DNA of 7,109 nucleotides from assembly GCA_003645555.1 (NCBI GenBank), contig QNFN01000094.1, positions 1 through 7,109 of the forward strand. The letters are read 5' to 3'. The notes below the pieces were generated by a model. It was not told the origin of the DNA and searched no databases. It saw only the letters and a list, made by a program, of their open reading frames with translations. The first letter of the stretch is position 1; each line of letters starts with the position of its first letter. Of the stretch, positions 6,033-7,109 are shown piece by piece. The stretch is from Gammaproteobacteria bacterium (GTDB taxonomy: Bacteria; Pseudomonadota; Gammaproteobacteria; QNFN01). The position numbers and the translations under genes were made by a program.

Positions 6033-6458
6033 CTACTTGACAACCTCGAGCCTACTAACTTCCAGTATCAACTCACCGTCATCGTAATCCGCCTCTCCAA
6101 AGATCTTTATCACGTTATCAGGCGTAATATCGCGTCCGCCGAAGTCACCCTTGGTGATCTCTACCGTGACAGTGCCTGAGTCATCCTTGAAAACATAGTC
6201 GTTTCTTCTTATCTGTGAAACGATGCTTCCTCGCAGGACGAATCTTCGATCATCGCATTTTGCTCCGGACACGCCCATGTCAATTAGTCCGGAAAGGCCT
6301 CCTCTTGAATTATCAAGCCCGCACTCATCCCTGAAGCTCTCGATGGTATCGGTTGCGCCTCCACTACTGCTACCGCCTGAGAAGCCGGCCAAAGCCATAC
6401 TCGGGACACACATGAGCGAGAAAATAAAAGCCGTAGTCGTTACAGACTTGTTTGTCAT
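6033..6458 (-). CDS. Secreted OB-fold (YgiW/YdeI, BOF-type) family protein
   Basis: The 141-residue product has a signal peptide: MTNKS, a hydrophobic core at about 7-20, and SMALA ahead of a likely cleavage site after A24. A Gly/Ser-rich stretch follows (25-36). The C-terminal part (about 71-141) matches the periplasmic bacterial OB-fold family of YgiW/YdeI: FVLRGSIVSQIRRNDYVFKD, GTVTVEI, GGRDITPDNVIKIFGE and a final strand ending VSRLEVVK. Family members are linked to stress tolerance; the ligand here is unknown. Between the leader and the OB fold, residues 40-70 hold C47 and C68 bracketing a Gly-rich segment, longer than the usual short linker; the cysteines could form a disulfide. The ATG at 6458 is chosen because it gives a clean signal peptide and has AGAGGA nine bases upstream; the frame extends further to 6530 without support. 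Base use is AT-richer than in the oad genes. Confidence 0.85.
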   Translation of the reverse strand: MTNKSVTTTAFIFSLMCVPSMALAGFSGGSSSGGATDTIESFRDECGLDNSRGGLSGLIDMGVSGAKCDDRRFVLRGSIVSQIRRNDYVFKDDSGTVTVEITKGDFGGRDITPDNVIKIFGEADYDDGELILEVSRLEVVK

Positions 6459-6501
6459 GTAGCTTAGTCCTCTCTTCCATATTGAAATGAACACGTAAGT
6501 A

Positions 6502-6530
6502 AAGATATGCACACTGCCGATCAATAGCAA
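6502..6530 (-). promoter_or_regulatory. Possible sigma-70 promoter for the OB-fold gene
   Basis: On the minus strand TTGCTA (6525-6530) and TATCTT (6502-6507) are separated by 17 bases, each matching the -35 and -10 consensus at four of six positions. The expected start, near 6495, would give a leader of about 37 bases before the ATG at 6458. The spacing is ideal but the hexamers are weak. Confidence 0.3.
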
Positions 6531-6614
6531 TATTCGAGAGGTAAGCCAGAGAACGAAGAGACTGGCAAGCGTGGGGTAAAAGTCTGGGTAGGATTTATTG
6601 TAATTTTTTAAGCC

Positions 6615-6638
6615 GCTGAATCATATAGTTTATTCAGC
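6615..6638. repeat. Short AT-rich inverted repeat
   Basis: GCTGAAT (6615-6621) and ATTCAGC (6632-6638) are perfect reverse complements around a 10-bp AT-rich centre. A T-run (6604-6609) lies on the wrong side for a plus-strand terminator and would be an A-run on the minus strand. It could be an operator site for a dimeric regulator upstream of the OB-fold gene, or simply a chance palindrome. Confidence 0.3.
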
Positions 6639-6755
6639 ATAAAATGGCGGTGGATGCATAGAGCGATGGCCTCTCCAGGGAATTCCACTCCCTAAGCGAA
6701 CCAGAGATCGTCTCCGAATCGCTGATTACTTGGCGGATCAAGAAAGCCGCTTCGA

Positions 6756-7109
6756 TCAATCCCAAATGACGCTTTCATAATCCTCCTGGAGCAGGGCATT
6801 GAGGTTGTGGCGATGTTGACCGCCCGGCAACTCCCTGCCGTCGTGATAGATCAACAGGGGTGAGAATGGATCGTCCTCGGAGCGCGCGAGTGCGGCGATG
6901 TGGTCCGGGCTCACCGTGTAGCGCCCGACGCTCTCCTCCACGGACCAGTCGACATCGGAGAAGACGACATAGGCCAGTTCAGAACAGACAATGGAGTGAT
7001 TGGTCTCAACGTCGAAATTGAAATCGTAGGCTTTCCCTACCTGGGCGAATGCAATCAGGAGATACGCTTTTCTTTGCGCATCTGAGAGACCTTCCTTCCT
7101 GACCACGGC
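6756..7109 (-). CDS. YiiX/YaeF-like NlpC/P60-superfamily hydrolase, 5' end beyond the window
   Basis: The frame is open at the right edge and ends at TGA (6756-6758), giving 117 C-terminal residues. GKAYDFNFD (about 24-32 of the visible part) followed by VCSELAY, with C41 as the likely catalytic cysteine, is typical of the circularly permuted papain-like YaeF/YiiX group of the NlpC/P60 superfamily. In that permuted order the catalytic histidine lies N-terminal, so it would be outside the window and cannot be checked. Such enzymes are predicted amidases or peptidases acting on peptides, lipids or cell-wall material; the substrate here is unknown. A signal peptide or lipobox, if present, is also out of view. 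A GTG near the right edge (7104-7106) could be mistaken for the start, but it would remove the essential N-terminal half. It lies on the same strand as the OB-fold gene but 297 bp away. Confidence 0.7.
   Translation of the reverse strand, partial: AVVRKEGLSDAQRKAYLLIAFAQVGKAYDFNFDVETNHSIVCSELAYVVFSDVDWSVEESVGRYTVSPDHIAALARSEDDPFSPLLIYHDGRELPGGQHRHNLNALLQEDYESVIWD

Larger units (their letters stand above)
6459..6755. other. Gene-free AT-rich stretch between the OB-fold and YiiX-like genes
   Basis: This 297-bp stretch holds the likely promoter of the OB-fold gene and the inverted repeat at 6615-6638. A plus-strand frame of 35 sense codons (6662-6769) has no start codon near its beginning and overlaps the end of the YiiX-like gene, so I do not call it. 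A small AGGGA/TCCCT inverted pair lies at 6677-6693. I found no clear terminator for the YiiX-like gene. Confidence 0.5.

Noticed and set aside
6662..6769. A 35-codon plus-strand open frame ending opposite the YiiX-like stop
   Set aside because: It has no start codon near its beginning and no known similarity, and it could arise by chance at this length. A decayed gene end is possible but unsupported.
1..7109. CRISPR array, tRNA, rRNA, transposase or toxin-antitoxin genes
   Set aside because: I looked for direct repeat arrays, cloverleaf-like segments and typical motifs on both strands and saw none that could be supported.

Overview
The window looks like chromosomal DNA of a GC-rich gammaproteobacterium. 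The inference rests on the protein families (class I-type PPK2, DUF1178, an oadGAB sodium pump, a YceF-type Maf protein) and on codon use rich in G/C at third positions up to about position 5800. No gene places it at genus level.

Left block, minus strand (1-1327): a DUF1178 zinc-ribbon-like protein is followed by a polyphosphate kinase 2 gene that runs off the left edge. They are separated by 65 bp holding an 8-bp perfect hairpin. A gene-free divergent region (1328-1848) separates this block from the plus-strand operon. It holds a good extended -10 promoter reading left, a 20-bp perfect inverted repeat that looks like a small palindromic or MITE-like element, an 11-bp inverted repeat just before the DUF1178 ribosome binding site, and a run of nested inverted repeats that could fold as a leader RNA upstream of oadG.

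Central block, plus strand (1849-5687): oadG, oadA and oadB encode the gamma, alpha and beta chains of a biotin-dependent, Na+-pumping oxaloacetate decarboxylase. A YceF-type Maf nucleotide pyrophosphatase overlaps the end of oadB by GTGA. OadA carries the carboxyltransferase and biotin domains, OadB is the Na+-translocating membrane subunit, and OadG is the small membrane anchor. Together they convert oxaloacetate to pyruvate and CO2 and export Na+.

Right block (5688-7109): base composition becomes more AT-rich. A gene-free stretch with several hairpins is followed by a minus-strand gene for a secreted OB-fold (YgiW/YdeI, BOF-type) protein with an unusual cysteine-bracketed insert. After another gene-free stretch comes the C-terminal part of a YiiX/YaeF-like NlpC/P60-superfamily hydrolase that enters from the right edge. 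This part looks accessory compared with the rest.

I found no rRNA, tRNA, CRISPR array, transposase or clear defence system. The most notable non-coding signals are the palindromic element at 1428-1571 and the possible structured leader before oadG. The most notable protein is the modified OB-fold protein.
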